Source: Dicaeum eximium (Eukaryota; Chordata; Aves; Passeriformes; Dicaeidae). Taken from it: DNA of 64,000 nucleotides. A program made the translations under genes and the position numbers. This document shows, piece by piece, positions 1-12,300 of the stretch. The stretch's first letter is position 1. The number at the start of each line of letters is the position of its first letter. Under the pieces are notes generated by a model, which saw nothing but the letters and a program-made list of their open reading frames with translations, had not been told where the DNA came from and did not search any database. The stretch lies in contig VWZP01005527.1 in the NCBI GenBank assembly GCA_013396995.1, positions 620,001-684,000 on the forward strand, given 5' to 3'.

Positions 1-3000
1 GGTTCCCAAGATTGGGGAACACGACAGCTGGAGCAGCAGCACAAGTGAGGACATGGGATAAGTCAGAAGTGGCAGAGCTGCCCAAGGCCCTGGAGGCACG
101 AAGATGCTAAATTTGATGAGGCTGAGGAAGGGAGCCAAAGGAGGAATAAATACAGCTAATGAGAACACAAGGCACGAGCATTCAAAAACCTTTAACACAC
201 TACAAACAGCAATAAAAAGGCAATTAGAATTCCGAGATGCATGGAGGGTAATTGCATGCACTATAAATAGGTGGTGGGAAGACTGTCCTGCTCAGCAGGA
301 TCTGATTCACTTTTGGGGTGACTTCTGTGCAGAAAGGAATATTTTGGCATGCAACAGAAGCTGAGAGAACGGAGTTTACAGGGAGATGAAATTACAGGAA
401 GAATTTCTATCACTGACATCCTGCTGCATGAAATACGTACCAAGCAGGAGCTTTGCCACAGAAGTTTCAGAGGTCATAGCTTGAGGAACTCCAAATAAAA
501 GTTCAGCAGCAGGGATGCAATGCAGCCTTAGAAGGAAACATCCGTTTTATATCAGCCAGCACAGGAGTCCAGGGAATTCATTGGGTTTCACTACTGATGG
601 AGAAATTTAACAATGCCCATGGAGACCCCGTCCTGCTCAGTTCACAACCTTTGCACAAGCACGTGCACTCGTAACAGCACTTAAAAACAAGCAAAATCAG
701 AAGTTTAAAAGTGTAATTCAAGTGTCAAATTCACTTCCTCCATCCTGACACTGGCATGTTGCTTCTGTTCCCTACCTGTGCCTCAGGCACACTCCACCAC
801 TCTGCTCTGCTCATAACCCCATCCCCAGGCTGGTGTAGCCCTCGAGGGGATGCCCATGGCTCAGCCATGAAGGCTCACATAGCTGCTACAAGCAGCCAGC
901 TCGCTCTTTAAAAACAGGCTCCCTGATGCCATTCCCTGCCCAGCCTTCCCTCCCTACACCAGGCCGGCTGGAACCAGTGTGCCAACTGCTGCTCTCTCTG
1001 CTGGGCATGCGGCTCAGGCTGTGTGGGAATGTGTCATGAGAGATTTTGGGAAAGAAGTAGCCCTTGGAGTGGATAAAACCCACGAGACCACAGCTGAAGG
1101 CAGAGGTAGGGTCTTTGCAGAATTATGACCAACATCTTTCAGAGTAGAAGGTACCACTGAAGTCCAGGAGCCCATAAACAAATAGAAATCATACCAGGCA
1201 GAGCCTTAGCCAACATAATCCACCACTGCATGATCAACTTAAGTCTTTTGAGGATACCAGCTCTCTCTTGAGACAGCTAGAGGCTAGAAGAGTATTATTC
1301 CCCATCATCTCTGCATAGCCCTGGGCATACCTGATGCAGAGCAAATGGGAAATGGAAAACACAGACACATCTGACAACTGCCAGCAAACCCTCCTCCCTG
1401 CCCCAGCTCCTTCACCCATCCAGAGGAGGAAAGTTCACAGACTGAAGCACTAAACACCTGATAAAGGTAGGGAGCAAAGCTGGAACTTCCCAACTCCGAC
1501 CTCCCTCAGCCAGGCCTCGTGCCCTTCCCAGCTCCTCGTTCTTTCCCATCACAGAGCATCGGCATCAATTCACGTTTGGGAGCTGCTCTGCCCTTGCAAA
1601 TGACTGAGCACACACAAAGTCTCTGCAGTCCTAACTCCAGCTAGCTCTTTGTTACACACCAAAAACCAACCCCATGCAGCTCAGAACATCCCCAGATAAC
1701 AGCAGCAGATGGCTTCTGCCTCGAGGTCCCACTGGCAGAGGGTGTCTGCAGAGCCAGGGTGGGAGGCACAGTGCACCACTCCCAGGTCATGCAGCCTGGC
1801 CCATGGCTGAAGAAGAGCTGGCTGTGGCCTTCTGCCTCCTTGCACTGTCACCATGCAGGTAGCAAGGCAGCTGGCTCCTGCTGCATCACCCATTAGCTTC
1901 CTCCCGAGGCAGAGACGAGTCTGTCATCTCTGGTTGCAAGAAGAATGGGAACAATCTGCTAGGAAGGAAGGAAATCTAGTGGTGGCAACAATAAAAGCAA
2001 ACTTGTCACATGAAACATGGAAAGCATTTCTGCTCTCTTCCTGAATTAGGAAAAGGTGTTTGGCATCTTAGAAGAAAACTGCCTTTTGCTTGATGTTCTG
2101 CTTATGTGATACCCACATCACCTTCCAGCTGCCTAAATCCTCTGCTGCTGAGGCATGGGAGGAGTTGACCCCCTGCAATAGCACATCAGGCAAAGTGAAA
2201 GCACCTCCTTGCAAAAACTACAGCTCCTGGCAGCATCAGCAGCAGTCCGACAGAACTTCTGGATGGCTGCAACTAATTGTTCCCAAATACTCCAGTATTT
2301 TCTGTGCCTAAAACATAACACCTGAACATAACTCCTTCCTTCCCAGCCCACACCCATCAGGGAAAGGGACACCTGAGTGGAGCACTGAGTGGAACACAGG
2401 TTGCATCTGGCTGGCTGTTCATGGAGCAGCTTCTCCCTTCCACAGCCATTTGTACCAGCCACGTGTCAAGGCTGGCCAGAGCAAGCCCAGAAATTTTTTT
2501 CCCAAAGCATCTTTGCAGTATTTAGGTTCACTTGGCCAACTGGCTGGACAGGGCTCCCCCAAATCACTCCTTGGGATAAGAGTTCATTTCCAAGCAAAGC
2601 ATCAGCTGGAAATCAGATGGGTGGGTTCCTTCTTGTAGAACCAACATCAGTGAGCACAGAGGTGTATTTAGGAGTACCTGTCTATTTTCCCTCTAACAGC
2701 CAAGTCTGTTTATCTCACCAGGCTGCCACCAGCCAGGCACCTTGTCCTCTCCAGTGCCAACCAGAGTCTGTATGCTGGCTGCAACACTCTGGGCTTTGAA
2801 ATGACCTTCATGCACACACCCACGTCCCTACCAACAAAGTCAAATTACTGTCCCTCTCTGAGGGGCTCCAAGGAAAGCAAGGGGCTGCTCCCCTGAGATG
2901 TGGAGGTGGGGAAAACTTGTGGGTTGTGGTCACATGTTGGGGTACTTCAAGCAGTAAAATCCTTCAACAGGGTTGAAGCCTTCTGCACCTCAGGGCAATG

Positions 3001-6000
3001 CCAAGTTAGCATCATGTACCTTAACAAATTCCCCAGGAAGGGGAGAATGGCACCCTACAGCAGTCAGGCAGTCCCACAAAACTCATCGATGGAAAGCACA
3101 TACTGCAACTAACAGACATCAGTGGCTGTTACAAACGTACAGAATCTGCAAACTCCCACTGCCATCCTCTCCAGCTCAATGGGTTCTCAGGATCAAATGC
3201 GAATGCTAGAAATCAAATTCAAATGCGAGAGCAGACACTGCTCTTTACAAGGCAACCTGTGAGACTGTTTCAACAAGACAATTATTAACAAATAGCTTCT
3301 TGTATCAGTAGCTCCTCAAGGTGCGTGCCTGGAAAACAGCTTTTCCTCCCTATTACTGTCCTCTCCTGTGCCAGGCAGGCAATTGGGAGCCAAACCATCC
3401 CCTTTTATCCCTGCTCCAGGAGACTGAACTGAGCCTGTGCACGCTGCAGTGCTGCAGCTGCTCTGGATACAAGGCCTCTTTTTCCCGCAGAACTGCCTCA
3501 GGCAATGGCAACACCCTAAACAAGTACTCCTTTTCCACAGCCAAAAAGTTTATTGAATTTTTTTCCCCCAAAATTCTTCACCTTGCTGAAGACATACAGC
3601 AAGTGATAGACTTGCAGGAACAGGGTCACTCTGCTCCATGCCTGTACAGGATCAGATCCAGCTCATAAATGCTAAACCTAAATCATCAAGTGTGGATCTG
3701 AATCCCACCCCAAAAAGGGAGCAGAAGGTGGTCTGAAAAGGGTCTACAGACAACACTACATTTGAAGACTCTTCATTTTAGAAAGTCTAAAAGCACCCTG
3801 CCCTTGTGCAAATGTCACCTTAATTTAGCACACAAGATCACAAAAGGCCAGTGCTGGACCATCAGCCCTGTTTGTCAGGGTATTACACAAATGCATTGTG
3901 GCATCAGCCCAAAGTCCTACCAAAGTCAATGAGGTTCTTTCAAGATGTGCACATCACATTGCCAGTCCCCAAAGATAAACACCACAGCACCACCACTAAA
4001 AAAATTCACCCTTCTGGCCTGGAAAAACATTACTAAATCTAGATCTCATTAAGTTTCTTCATCAAATATTAACATTTAGGTAGGGGGAGACGCCCATGAG
4101 GGTCACTATATATCTGACACTACTAAAAGTCCAAGCTCCCACTCTTACTGTGATGTAGACAGACAGGTTTTGAACTATGACAACTACAAACACAGCATGA
4201 CTTACCCCAAGATGAATAAATATTTGCATGACACTTTGACTCAGGTGTTTAAATTCTAGAAAATGTCTGACTTTACCAGCCTGAATCACAGACAAACAAT
4301 ATCAAATATTATCACTAAGAGCACCTTTTCAAACAACAATTTCAAAAGGTTAACATCAAACACTCAGCAACTGCACTTTATCTCCTGTTTTAAGAACGAA
4401 GCCCACACAATTCAGAGGAAAACCTGGCTGAAGCAACCCAAATATCCTGTACCCACAAATAACTTCTTCCTAAGCAAATGCCAGGCTAGGATGCTCTGTG
4501 TATTTTTGTAAGTACCTCCAAGGTAATGACACAGGGGAGCTCCCCAGGAACCTTCCATCTCTCACATCTCCCCTCTCCCACCCTCATGAAGAGGCAGCTG
4601 GACCCTATTGCCAGACCTTGGAGTGTGCCCTCCAAGAAGGGTGGCCCAATTCTGACCCACTGGTGGTGCCACTTGCCTAAGGAGCATCCAAGGTGAGGAG
4701 ACAATTCTGATTGTCCTGCCATGCCTGCACCACACTCCAAAAGAGCTGGGCAGGGAGGTGGCACCTTCCCTTGGACCTCACCCTGCTCTGTTTCCAGGAA
4801 GGGAAGATCATTGAGGGGCCATCCATCAAATCCCACCCACCTTCCTGGGTGACAAATGGAGAAAAACTGCTCACCATCAGGCAAAGTCCCTTTGTCTGCT
4901 GTTTAATAGAACTCTCCTGTTTTAATTAGTCTTAATTCTCAAAGACATACTAAAATATGTGATTTCTAAGAGATCATTTTGGGGGTGAAACCCTGGTGCT
5001 ACTGAAGCCACTAGCTGGATTCACATCAATACTCTCCAAGCAACAGCTTTATTGATCATACTATATTGATTGGTCTTAACATACTGATCAAGTTTACATC
5101 ATGAAACAGAAATAGGATGTTTACCTGCACCACTCTGGACTACAGCAGTGCCAGTAGCTCTGGGGTTTGTATACATACACCGCTAGTAGCAGAGCTGCAA
5201 TGGCTGGGCTGCTACTGCTAAATAAGCTGAAAACAAAATAAATATTTCTCCAGCTAACAAAAAATCGCATAGGGAAATGACTTGCCGACCACTTTCCACA
5301 TAGGTAAATGGAGAACAAGTGACTCACCGTTCAGCAGAAAAAATTACAAGTTGTGCGAGAGGCAAAGTGCTTCAGGGAGAGTGTCTAGACTATGCAAAGC
5401 AAGGCCATAAATTACACCTTTTGAAATGATGGGCTGTAGCAGGGCTTGGAGCTGCATGATCTGATAAGCCTCCTTCACTCTTAGTTCATAACATCTCTGG
5501 CCCAAGAGGTGCCACCTACAATAATTGAAATGTCAGGCTATGGATCAGGAACTGCAAAGTTTTACAGCAGCCGAAGACCAAGCTCACAGCCTATTTAATT
5601 ACCCACTTCATAATCCAATAAACTGCAAAGTATATAAATAGCCAAAGTATGACAAATATTTAGTATCTCCTAGAATTAAATTAAGATAAGGCGCTGGCAA
5701 AATAAATGATAAATGTTTTAACTGAAAACAACTGTTTTCTGCAGATTCCAGACAAGTGGAGCACAGTAATCACATTCTGCACTCCACACTGCTAAGCAGC
5801 ACAGCATCTCAGATGTGCCAGACCTTCCTTGCCATTGTGATGCTGTGCAAGCAGGCTCACCTTCACTTCAGGGTTGGCACAGAGCTGGGGACAGCCCCAG
5901 CCAAGAGCCCAGCCACACACACAGCTCTCATTTGATGGTGGCAGTGGTCTGTGACCACATTGAGCCATCTATGTGCTGAAGCTAGCCCTTAACTTCCAGG

Positions 6001-7980
6001 TTTGTATAGGCATAGCACTAATTATCATCTTGCAAGCTTTGCTGCAACTACAGAGCTGTGCATGAGGTCCAGCTCATGCTTGAGAGCTGCCTGGACCTTG
6101 CATCTACTTCTTAAACAACACTAGACAGCAACAGAGGGACAGACAGAAAACAAGCAGAGTATCATCTTTACCTCTCCTGCCCTGCAGAGCTGAGAAAACC
6201 AAAAAGCTCCAAGGGTTTCTTGGGACCAGCAGAGTAGAATCTGACCACAAAAACAAATTCCTCCAGCAGAAAGCTGCTAAAACAAGTCCCAGCAACACCT
6301 GAGTTCAGTCTCTGTCCCAGAAGAACAATGTGTTGGTGGTTTTATGAGAGAACTTGTGTAAGTATGGCATGAGAGTAATAACCCAAGCCATGGTAAGGAA
6401 GAAGTATGTGCTTAATTGGAAGGCTGCACTAGCTTTACTATGTCCTAAGTGTTGTAGCATCTGTGTAGATGTAGCCTGCTGAAATGGCAGAAATTCAGTA
6501 TAAGATGCACTGTAACCAATTTAACAGTTTCTGACCCCTCACACCTGTTCTGCATTAAGCACTGAGCTTAAATCAATCACCATTCAGCAAAGCACAAGCT
6601 TAAGCACTTTGCTGAATTTGACTGAGAATTTTGCTAATGCACCTGACGTCATCCCAGAGGCTTACACAGGGACCCAAATCATGAGCCACTTCTCCCAGGA
6701 CTAGCCCTGGTAATCTGCAACAAATCTGGAACTTTTTTCATCCCGCATTTATCCCACTGGGAACTGATTTACTCTCCTGCCTGCCTACTCCCTTGCTATG
6801 CAGGAAGGAAAAAGCAGTGACAACCACAGCTGCAACAATGTCTGACCTAATGTGCTCTCTGCATTTTAGCTCCTAAAAAGTTCTTCCTGCTGCCCCTTTC
6901 CCAACAAGTGTTTTTGGTTTATGCTAATTTGAAGGAGCAAACACCGATCCCAGGGCTGTGCTGTGCCTTTTGACTGCCGTGCTGCAGAGATATTTAGCAA
7001 GAGGTACAACCCACATCCAAGGATGCTTGGTTTGCATCACTACAGACACACACCTTGTCCAACATCCCTAGGCTGCCAGCTGAGCTGTCTTCCTAAAGGC
7101 CTCAGACAGCTGGGATCAAGTGGGAAGAGGCACCAAGCACAGCTGGCCATCTCAATTCTACTTCCAACAAATCAGCATGATCTAGAGAAAAGACCACACA
7201 CATCCTGGGCATGCAATTACCAAGCTCAGTGCCATCTGCAGTAATAAAACACGTTGTTCTGAGAGCCCTGGAGCTGGCAAAGCCACTTTCCTCCTGAGCT
7301 GCATCATGAGACTGGAGCCTTCCTTATCCAGCAATATTGTAAGCTCCGATGGGAGTTTTTCCTCTACATTCAGTAGGTCTCTTGCTCAGATTCTCCAGTG
7401 TCTAGTAATGGCTGCCCACACACTGCACCTTCCTCCCATCTGGGGTAGAAGATAAAAATGAAATCTCCCTATTTTCACCAAGCCTTACAGGGATGAGTAT
7501 CTTGCAGACCACTGTCTGCATCTCAAATGTGCCTGGAATTCAGTGGTGGCTTAAAAAAGAAACCTAAGTGGGAAGTAAAGACAGCACAGGCAGGTATCTA
7601 ATAAGCCTTTTTTTCTTTTCCCTTAGGAAATACTGCTAGTGAGATGTAAATAAAAGAACTTACAGGTAGACATCACAGATGTGTAGTTACTCAAGTGGGG
7701 CCTTACCCTATACACATCAAAATAAAACCAAAGCAGAGGTGTAGACCTGAACACACTGATCTGAAAAAGTTTTTCCTCTGTTGCTGAAATTTCTGGGGCG
7801 TCAGACCAGAAAAATATCAGTTCTGAGTGGCATCTGCTTAAATGCATGTGGAAATCTGAAACAGAGTTTGCTGCTGGTGTAAACAAGCAGTGCTGTCATG
7901 CCCATACACAGTAAATATCAGCTACACCATCCATTCACACTTTTCCGCTGCTCTCATATACGTTCTAATTTATCAAACAG
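1..7980 (-). other. CADPS: CADPS intron 1, gene-distal part
   Basis: This is non-coding AT-rich sequence downstream of the exon 1 donor, with exon 2 beyond the window edge. Open frames here are short (at most about 136 codons, near 2.1-2.8 kb), overlap on both strands and resemble no protein I know. I see no splice-flanked conserved exon, no CR1 copy and no RNA gene. AT-rich stretches with little CpG occur around 5.0-5.7 kb, including a TATAAATA-like string near 5632, but nothing makes it a promoter. Confidence 0.7.
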
Positions 7981-9020
7981 CAGGTAATTACCTTTGTGGT
8001 GCAACAGCACCTTAACTACACAGTTCCCTTTATTCCAGGGTGGTTCATGGGTGCTGCAGAACACCAGGCTGCATTTTCCAGCCCTGGAGCACTACACCTG
8101 TGTGTGTGGCTGCACAAGTGGTGCCCACTGTGCACTCACAGCACCGAACACGCAGCCCCCAGAGCACCAGCTGCTCTGCCACAGCAGGACTGCAGGATCA
8201 AGGAGGGAGGATTACACACCTCAGGGGAGGTACCACAGGATCTACAGCACAGGCAAGAACTTCAGTGCTGCGGCTGCAATAAAATCAACACTTTCTTATC
8301 TGAGAGAACTGCAAAGAGGTGAAGCTATTAGAAGCTGTCCGGGCTCTGGGGTCCTGGCAGGGGCTGACTGCAACACAGTCCATCTCAGCTGTGGTGGGGA
8401 TGGGCTGGCTGCTATCAGGTAACCCAGACAGGAAACCACGCTGCAGGGCAACAGCTTCACTGCCTCACCTGCAAAGCCATGGTCACCTGCCTGGGCTGTG
8501 CTCGGGGTCACAGCATCTCCCATTCCACCGGGGAGAGCTGCGAGCCAGGTGAAGCCAAAGCTCATCCTTCTCCTTCCAGCACTGGGCAGAACCTGCTGAG
8601 CAGGGCTGGGGACAGGTCCCCAGCACTCACTGCTGCACAGTACTGCCCAGACACCTCTGTGGTGGCACCTCCCTGACATGGGTGTGAAGCCAGGTCCCCG
8701 CTCCTGGGCAGGGCCCCAGTGGGGCTCCAGATACCCTGTCCATGGGCAGTGACTACAGTGGGCAGATGGGCAGGGCCAGGTGCTGGCATCTCCAGGGGCT
8801 CTCACCCTCTGCAGCCTCTCTGTCCAGCACCACTGGGAAGGGAGGGAGCGTGGTCCGGCACACCAGCCCGGAGGCTGCAAATGACAATGCTTCAGGACCT
8901 TCTGCTCCCTACTTCTTCAAGATGAAACAATTCCCTGGCAAACTGCAGACTGTGATGGTGGAGAGGCAAATGGCACATGGGAAAGGAAGCAGTTTATCTC
9001 TCCTCTACCAATGAGCAAAC
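7981..9020 (-). other. CADPS: GC-rich, CpG-poor segment of CADPS intron 1
   Basis: GC is clearly higher here than in the flanks, and many frames stay open on both strands, the longest a minus-strand frame of 194 codons at 8296-8880. The predicted peptides are Pro/Ser/Cys/Trp-rich with no domain, and overlapping frames in other registers are equally open, as expected when TA-containing stops are rare. CpG is depleted (roughly a dozen in 900 bp), so this is not a CpG island. I call it non-coding. Confidence 0.6.
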
Positions 9021-10859
9021 TGACCCAACAGCCCCCATTAGAGCAGGACCAAAATCCAGTTTTCTCTCACCTTTCCCCTAAGAAGTAAAATGCATTTGTT
9101 CCACTCTGATGAGTCTTGAGCACCAGACACTTTCATCATCACTGAAGACCCAACCAACACACTGCAACTGAAGCTTGGTGCTCAGGAGGGATCAAGTCCT
9201 GCACCTTCACCCTCTGGTCCCCCTCCAGCTACGGAAGGAAGGGTGCACTTTCCCAGAGGGTTGTGTGAGGAAAGAAAAGCAGAGGAGCACAAAGTTCATC
9301 AACAAATTCCAGGCTCCGGTAGTCCTTTAATTGACTTCAGCAGGAATCATGGCTAAGAAAAAAGGGCAAGGATTTACTCCCAGCATGACAATTGAATACC
9401 GGGATATAGAGAAGACAAAAAACCCCCAGAATTAATTCATGAACTCAATTTGACATATGTTATGATGGTAAGTTTAGCTTTCCCAATTCCATTTCACTGC
9501 TAAGTTTGAGGGGAGATGGTCAGCCCCCAAGACACACCTATTTTAGCTATGTTAATAAGCCAGAACTGTTTCCCTATGTTCTTCATTTCACAGAGAATGG
9601 ATTATTTCCCCCCAAGATCCTGTGTATCTTCTACATACCCTTGAGTTTTGCTGCCATTTTGTAATTTTTCTTGTTACTCCTCATTTCTTTGTTTCACCTG
9701 CCCTTTATTCCCCACCTTTTCCTTTCCCTTCTCTTGTCTTTTCACAGTGCACTGTTTTGATTTCAGGGACTATAAACTTCCTTCCCAGCCACTCTTCTCT
9801 GAACTGCTAAGATGCTGCATGCTCCTTTGGTAAATTACTTGTCAATGTCAGTTCGCTTTTACGTGAGAAACAGTTGCAGGACCTATTTGCTTTTATTTCA
9901 GTGAAACGAACAAAAACGTAAGTTTCATCATCTTTCTCTAACACAAAGAAGTTGCACGGGAAACAAAAGCCAAAATGACTTTGGAAATTCACAATCTGTT
10001 AAAAAGTGTCACAGGCAAAAAGAACAGATAAAAGAAACTCCAAACCTGGCTATAATTTCAGCTATGTACTTTGCTCAGCAAACAAAAGCAGATCATTCAA
10101 GCTTCCAGCAACAGATTGTCCTATATTGCCTTTAAACTACACGATATAGTACGGATACACTTTCCTACCTCCGTATGTTGCAATGACTAATAATAGTCCT
10201 GTGGTGTAGCAGAACTGAATGTCGTTTGCATCAACACATCCAGGAGTCTGCCTGAATTGTAAAGGTCACTTGTGAACACAGAACAGCAGCAAGGCTAAAA
10301 CTGCAGTCTAAGAAACTCAACTGAAAATGGTGACAAAAACTCAGCCGGCTGTTTCAGAGAGCTACATCACACCACAGACCTAACTCTGGCTGCCACAGGG
10401 GAAAAGTTGGCTGCATTGGACTGAAAGATGCCTGTGTCCAGATCTACAAGAAACATAATTTCTGCCCTGGCCCATAAGCTTGTGCTTCAGAGGAGGAACA
10501 AGCCCCAAGGCAGCTCTAGGAGATGGGGAGCCCAGGTGAAGCGCTGCTGCCCAGCCCCTGCCTGGAGCAGCACACGGCCCTGCTGGGGTGACACACTGGG
10601 GGAGGAAGGGTCAGGACTGTGGCAGAGACTTCATCACACACCTCTGCTGATGCATTCTGCTGGGAAGCCGGTCTTGGGGAGCTTGCCAAACATAAACACT
10701 CGCAAGAAGTTGAAATAAGACTCAGCAACTCCCCAAGTCATGCCAGCACTCCCAGTTAAGCAAACTTTGCAGTAAGCATGGAGTTGTGGAGTCCCTTTGA
10801 GGAAGCAACGGCACGTGCCTGGTGTTTTCCAGCAATATAACCCATTTCTCTCCTTTCGA
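9021..10859 (-). other. CADPS: CADPS intron 1 between the GC-rich segment and the CpG island
   Basis: Ordinary AT-rich intronic sequence with a pyrimidine-rich patch at about 9650-9750. I see no exon, repeat family or RNA gene. Confidence 0.6.
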
Positions 10860-11097
10860 TAACCTTTAGACGGCCAACATCCCAAACTTCCCGAATCCCG
10901 ACGTTGCGTAACTAGAGGCAAGGATGTATGTCACCGCACCGGCTCTGTGCGGGAGACCGTGTCGGGGAGCAGCACGGAGGGTGACAGGGGTCAGGGGGCT
11001 TCTCCGAGCCCGGGCTGCTGCCAGCAAAGCGCACCACGCGGGCCCAAGGTGCCCTGAGCCGGGAGTGCCCTTGGGGTGCCCGGGGAGCCGCAGGCCC

Positions 11098-11131
11098 GGG
11101 GAGCAGCAGGGGAGGCGGGGAACGGGCAGGG
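11098..11131 (+). other. Potential G-quadruplex in the CADPS template strand
   Basis: G-runs lie at 11098-11101, 11109-11112, 11117-11120, 11124-11126 and 11129-11131, separated by loops of 7, 4, 3 and 2 nt. This satisfies the G3+N1-7 pattern with one run to spare. CADPS is transcribed from the opposite strand, so these Gs are on the template DNA strand, about 170-200 bp inside intron 1. Formation in vivo is not shown by the sequence. Confidence 0.6.
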
Positions 11132-11295
11132 ATGCAGACAGAGGGGTACCCAGAGGAGCGTGCAGAGGGGTAAAGCAGCAGCGGGTAGGTGAGAGGGGGC
11201 AGGCAGGCGGGCAGATAGCAGGGGCAGGCAGGGAGCAGCCAAAGGTGGGCGGGTGATGGAGAGGAGAGGCAGAGCCGGGCAGGGCAGGGCACGGC

Positions 11296-11304
11296 CGGTA
11301 CCTT
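11296..11304 (-). other. CADPS: CADPS exon 1 splice donor
   Basis: On the minus strand the exon ends CAG-AAG and is followed by GTACCG, with the G of GT at 11301. The AAG|GT core is canonical, but positions +4 to +6 (CCG) depart from the usual AGT, so the site is of moderate strength. The protein similarity to CADPS stops exactly here: the family continues Ile-Ser-Lys-Gln, whereas the genomic readthrough gives Val-Pro-Ala-Val. Confidence 0.88.
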
Positions 11305-11455
11305 CTGCTGCCGGCGGGCCATGTCCGTGGGCTGCTTGGCGTTGAAGGGGTAGGCGATGCAGCGCATGACGAAGACGTAGAGCTGCAGCTTCTTCTTCCT
11401 CTCCTCCTCCTCCCGCTGCAGCCGCTCCAGCTCATCCTTCTCCTTCTCGCTGGCC
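11302..11455 (-). CDS. CADPS: CADPS (CAPS1) first coding exon, 3' part; 5' part lost in gap
   Basis: Read on the minus strand, 51 codons run from the gap edge to an AAG|GTACC donor. They encode a Glu/Lys/Arg-rich helical stretch (about residues 2-22 of the visible part) followed by LQLYVFVMRCIAYPFNAK and then QPTDMARRQQK. From memory this is the conserved N-terminal block of calcium-dependent secretion activators. The charged SEKEKDELERLQREEEERKKK segment and the Met in YVFVMRC fit CADPS; CADPS2 has a different, shorter charged segment and Val at that Met. CAPS1 is a cytosolic/peripheral protein with C2, PH and MUN domains, all encoded by later exons. It primes dense-core vesicles for Ca2+-triggered exocytosis in neurons and endocrine cells. 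The exon ends in phase 0. The start codon and the roughly 100 low-complexity Gly/Ser/Ala residues expected upstream lie in the Ns, so this entry is partial. The next exon lies beyond position 1. Confidence 0.95.
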
Positions 11456-12125
11456 NNNNNNNNNNNNNNNNNNNNNNNNNNNNNNNNNNNNNNNNNNNNN
11501 NNNNNNNNNNNNNNNNNNNNNNNNNNNNNNNNNNNNNNNNNNNNNNNNNNNNNNNNNNNNNNNNNNNNNNNNNNNNNNNNNNNNNNNNNNNNNNNNNNNN
11601 NNNNNNNNNNNNNNNNNNNNNNNNNNNNNNNNNNNNNNNNNNNNNNNNNNNNNNNNNNNNNNNNNNNNNNNNNNNNNNNNNNNNNNNNNNNNNNNNNNNN
11701 NNNNNNNNNNNNNNNNNNNNNNNNNNNNNNNNNNNNNNNNNNNNNNNNNNNNNNNNNNNNNNNNNNNNNNNNNNNNNNNNNNNNNNNNNNNNNNNNNNNN
11801 NNNNNNNNNNNNNNNNNNNNNNNNNNNNNNNNNNNNNNNNNNNNNNNNNNNNNNNNNNNNNNNNNNNNNNNNNNNNNNNNNNNNNNNNNNNNNNNNNNNN
11901 NNNNNNNNNNNNNNNNNNNNNNNNNNNNNNNNNNNNNNNNNNNNNNNNNNNNNNNNNNNNNNNNNNNNNNNNNNNNNNNNNNNNNNNNNNNNNNNNNNNN
12001 NNNNNNNNNNNNNNNNNNNNNNNNNNNNNNNNNNNNNNNNNNNNNNNNNNNNNNNNNNNNNNNNNNNNNNNNNNNNNNNNNNNNNNNNNNNNNNNNNNNN
12101 NNNNNNNNNNNNNNNNNNNNNNNNN
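11456..12125. other. Assembly gap (670 Ns) covering CADPS N-terminus and probable promoter
   Basis: Unbroken Ns begin inside an open CADPS exon and end at the edge of a 77-bp tandem repeat. The missing sequence should include the initiator ATG, the low-complexity N-terminal codons, the 5'UTR and the transcription start. High GC on the exon side and tandem repetition on the other side are typical reasons for such gaps. The 670-base length may be an estimate rather than a measurement. Confidence 0.95.
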
Positions 12126-12300
12126 GCTGTGTCCTCAATGTCCCCATGGACACCACTGTCCCTGCTGTGGCCCTGGTGCCCCCACAGCCCCACACAGACA
12201 TTGCTGCGTCCTCAATGTCCCCATGGACACCACTGTCCCTGCTGTGCCCCTGGTGCCCCCACAGCCCCACACAGACACCGCTGTGTCCCCACAGCCACAC
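12126..12300. repeat. 77-bp minisatellite abutting the gap upstream of CADPS
   Basis: The string GTCCTCAATGTCCCCATGG recurs at 12131 and 12208. Copy 1 (12131-12207) and copy 2 (12208-12284) differ at about 4 of 77 positions. A partial third copy, marked by CTGTGTCC at 12281 (exactly 154 bp after 12127), decays by about 12300. The five bases before the first full copy also fit the unit, so the array continues into the Ns and its copy number is unknown. It lies within 1 kb upstream of the CADPS coding sequence. The minus-strand frame through it is open but has no protein similarity. Confidence 0.9.

Larger units (their letters stand above)
10860..11455. promoter_or_regulatory. CpG island at the CADPS 5' end (truncated by the gap)
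   Basis: An approximate hand count gives more than 40 CpG dinucleotides in about 600 bp at roughly 65 percent GC, an observed/expected ratio near 0.7. Flanking sequence is AT-rich and CpG-poor; even the GC-rich stretch at 8-9 kb has only about a dozen CpGs in 900 bp. The island includes exon 1 and the first 440 bp of intron 1, and continues into the Ns. This fits the CpG-island promoter usual for neuronal secretory genes. No TATA box or start site can be located because that sequence is missing. Confidence 0.7.

Noticed and set aside
5560..5720. TATA-like string and AT-rich block suggesting an alternative CADPS promoter
   Set aside because: TATAAATA occurs by chance in AT-rich intron. There is no CpG island, conserved exon or correctly oriented start nearby.
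8296..8880. 194-codon minus-strand frame
   Set aside because: It lies within CADPS intron 1 in GC-rich, CpG-poor sequence with equally open competing frames. There is no domain, no splice context and no recognised homologue.
10866..11435. A 189-codon minus-strand frame over the CADPS exon
   Set aside because: It is in a different register from the CADPS residues and is open because the region is GC-rich. The peptide is low-complexity Pro/Ser/Arg.
11302..11455. Assignment to CADPS2 instead of CADPS
   Set aside because: The charged segment before LQLYVF and the Met in YVFVMRC fit CADPS. CADPS2, as I recall it, has a different segment there and Val at that position. Synteny was not testable.
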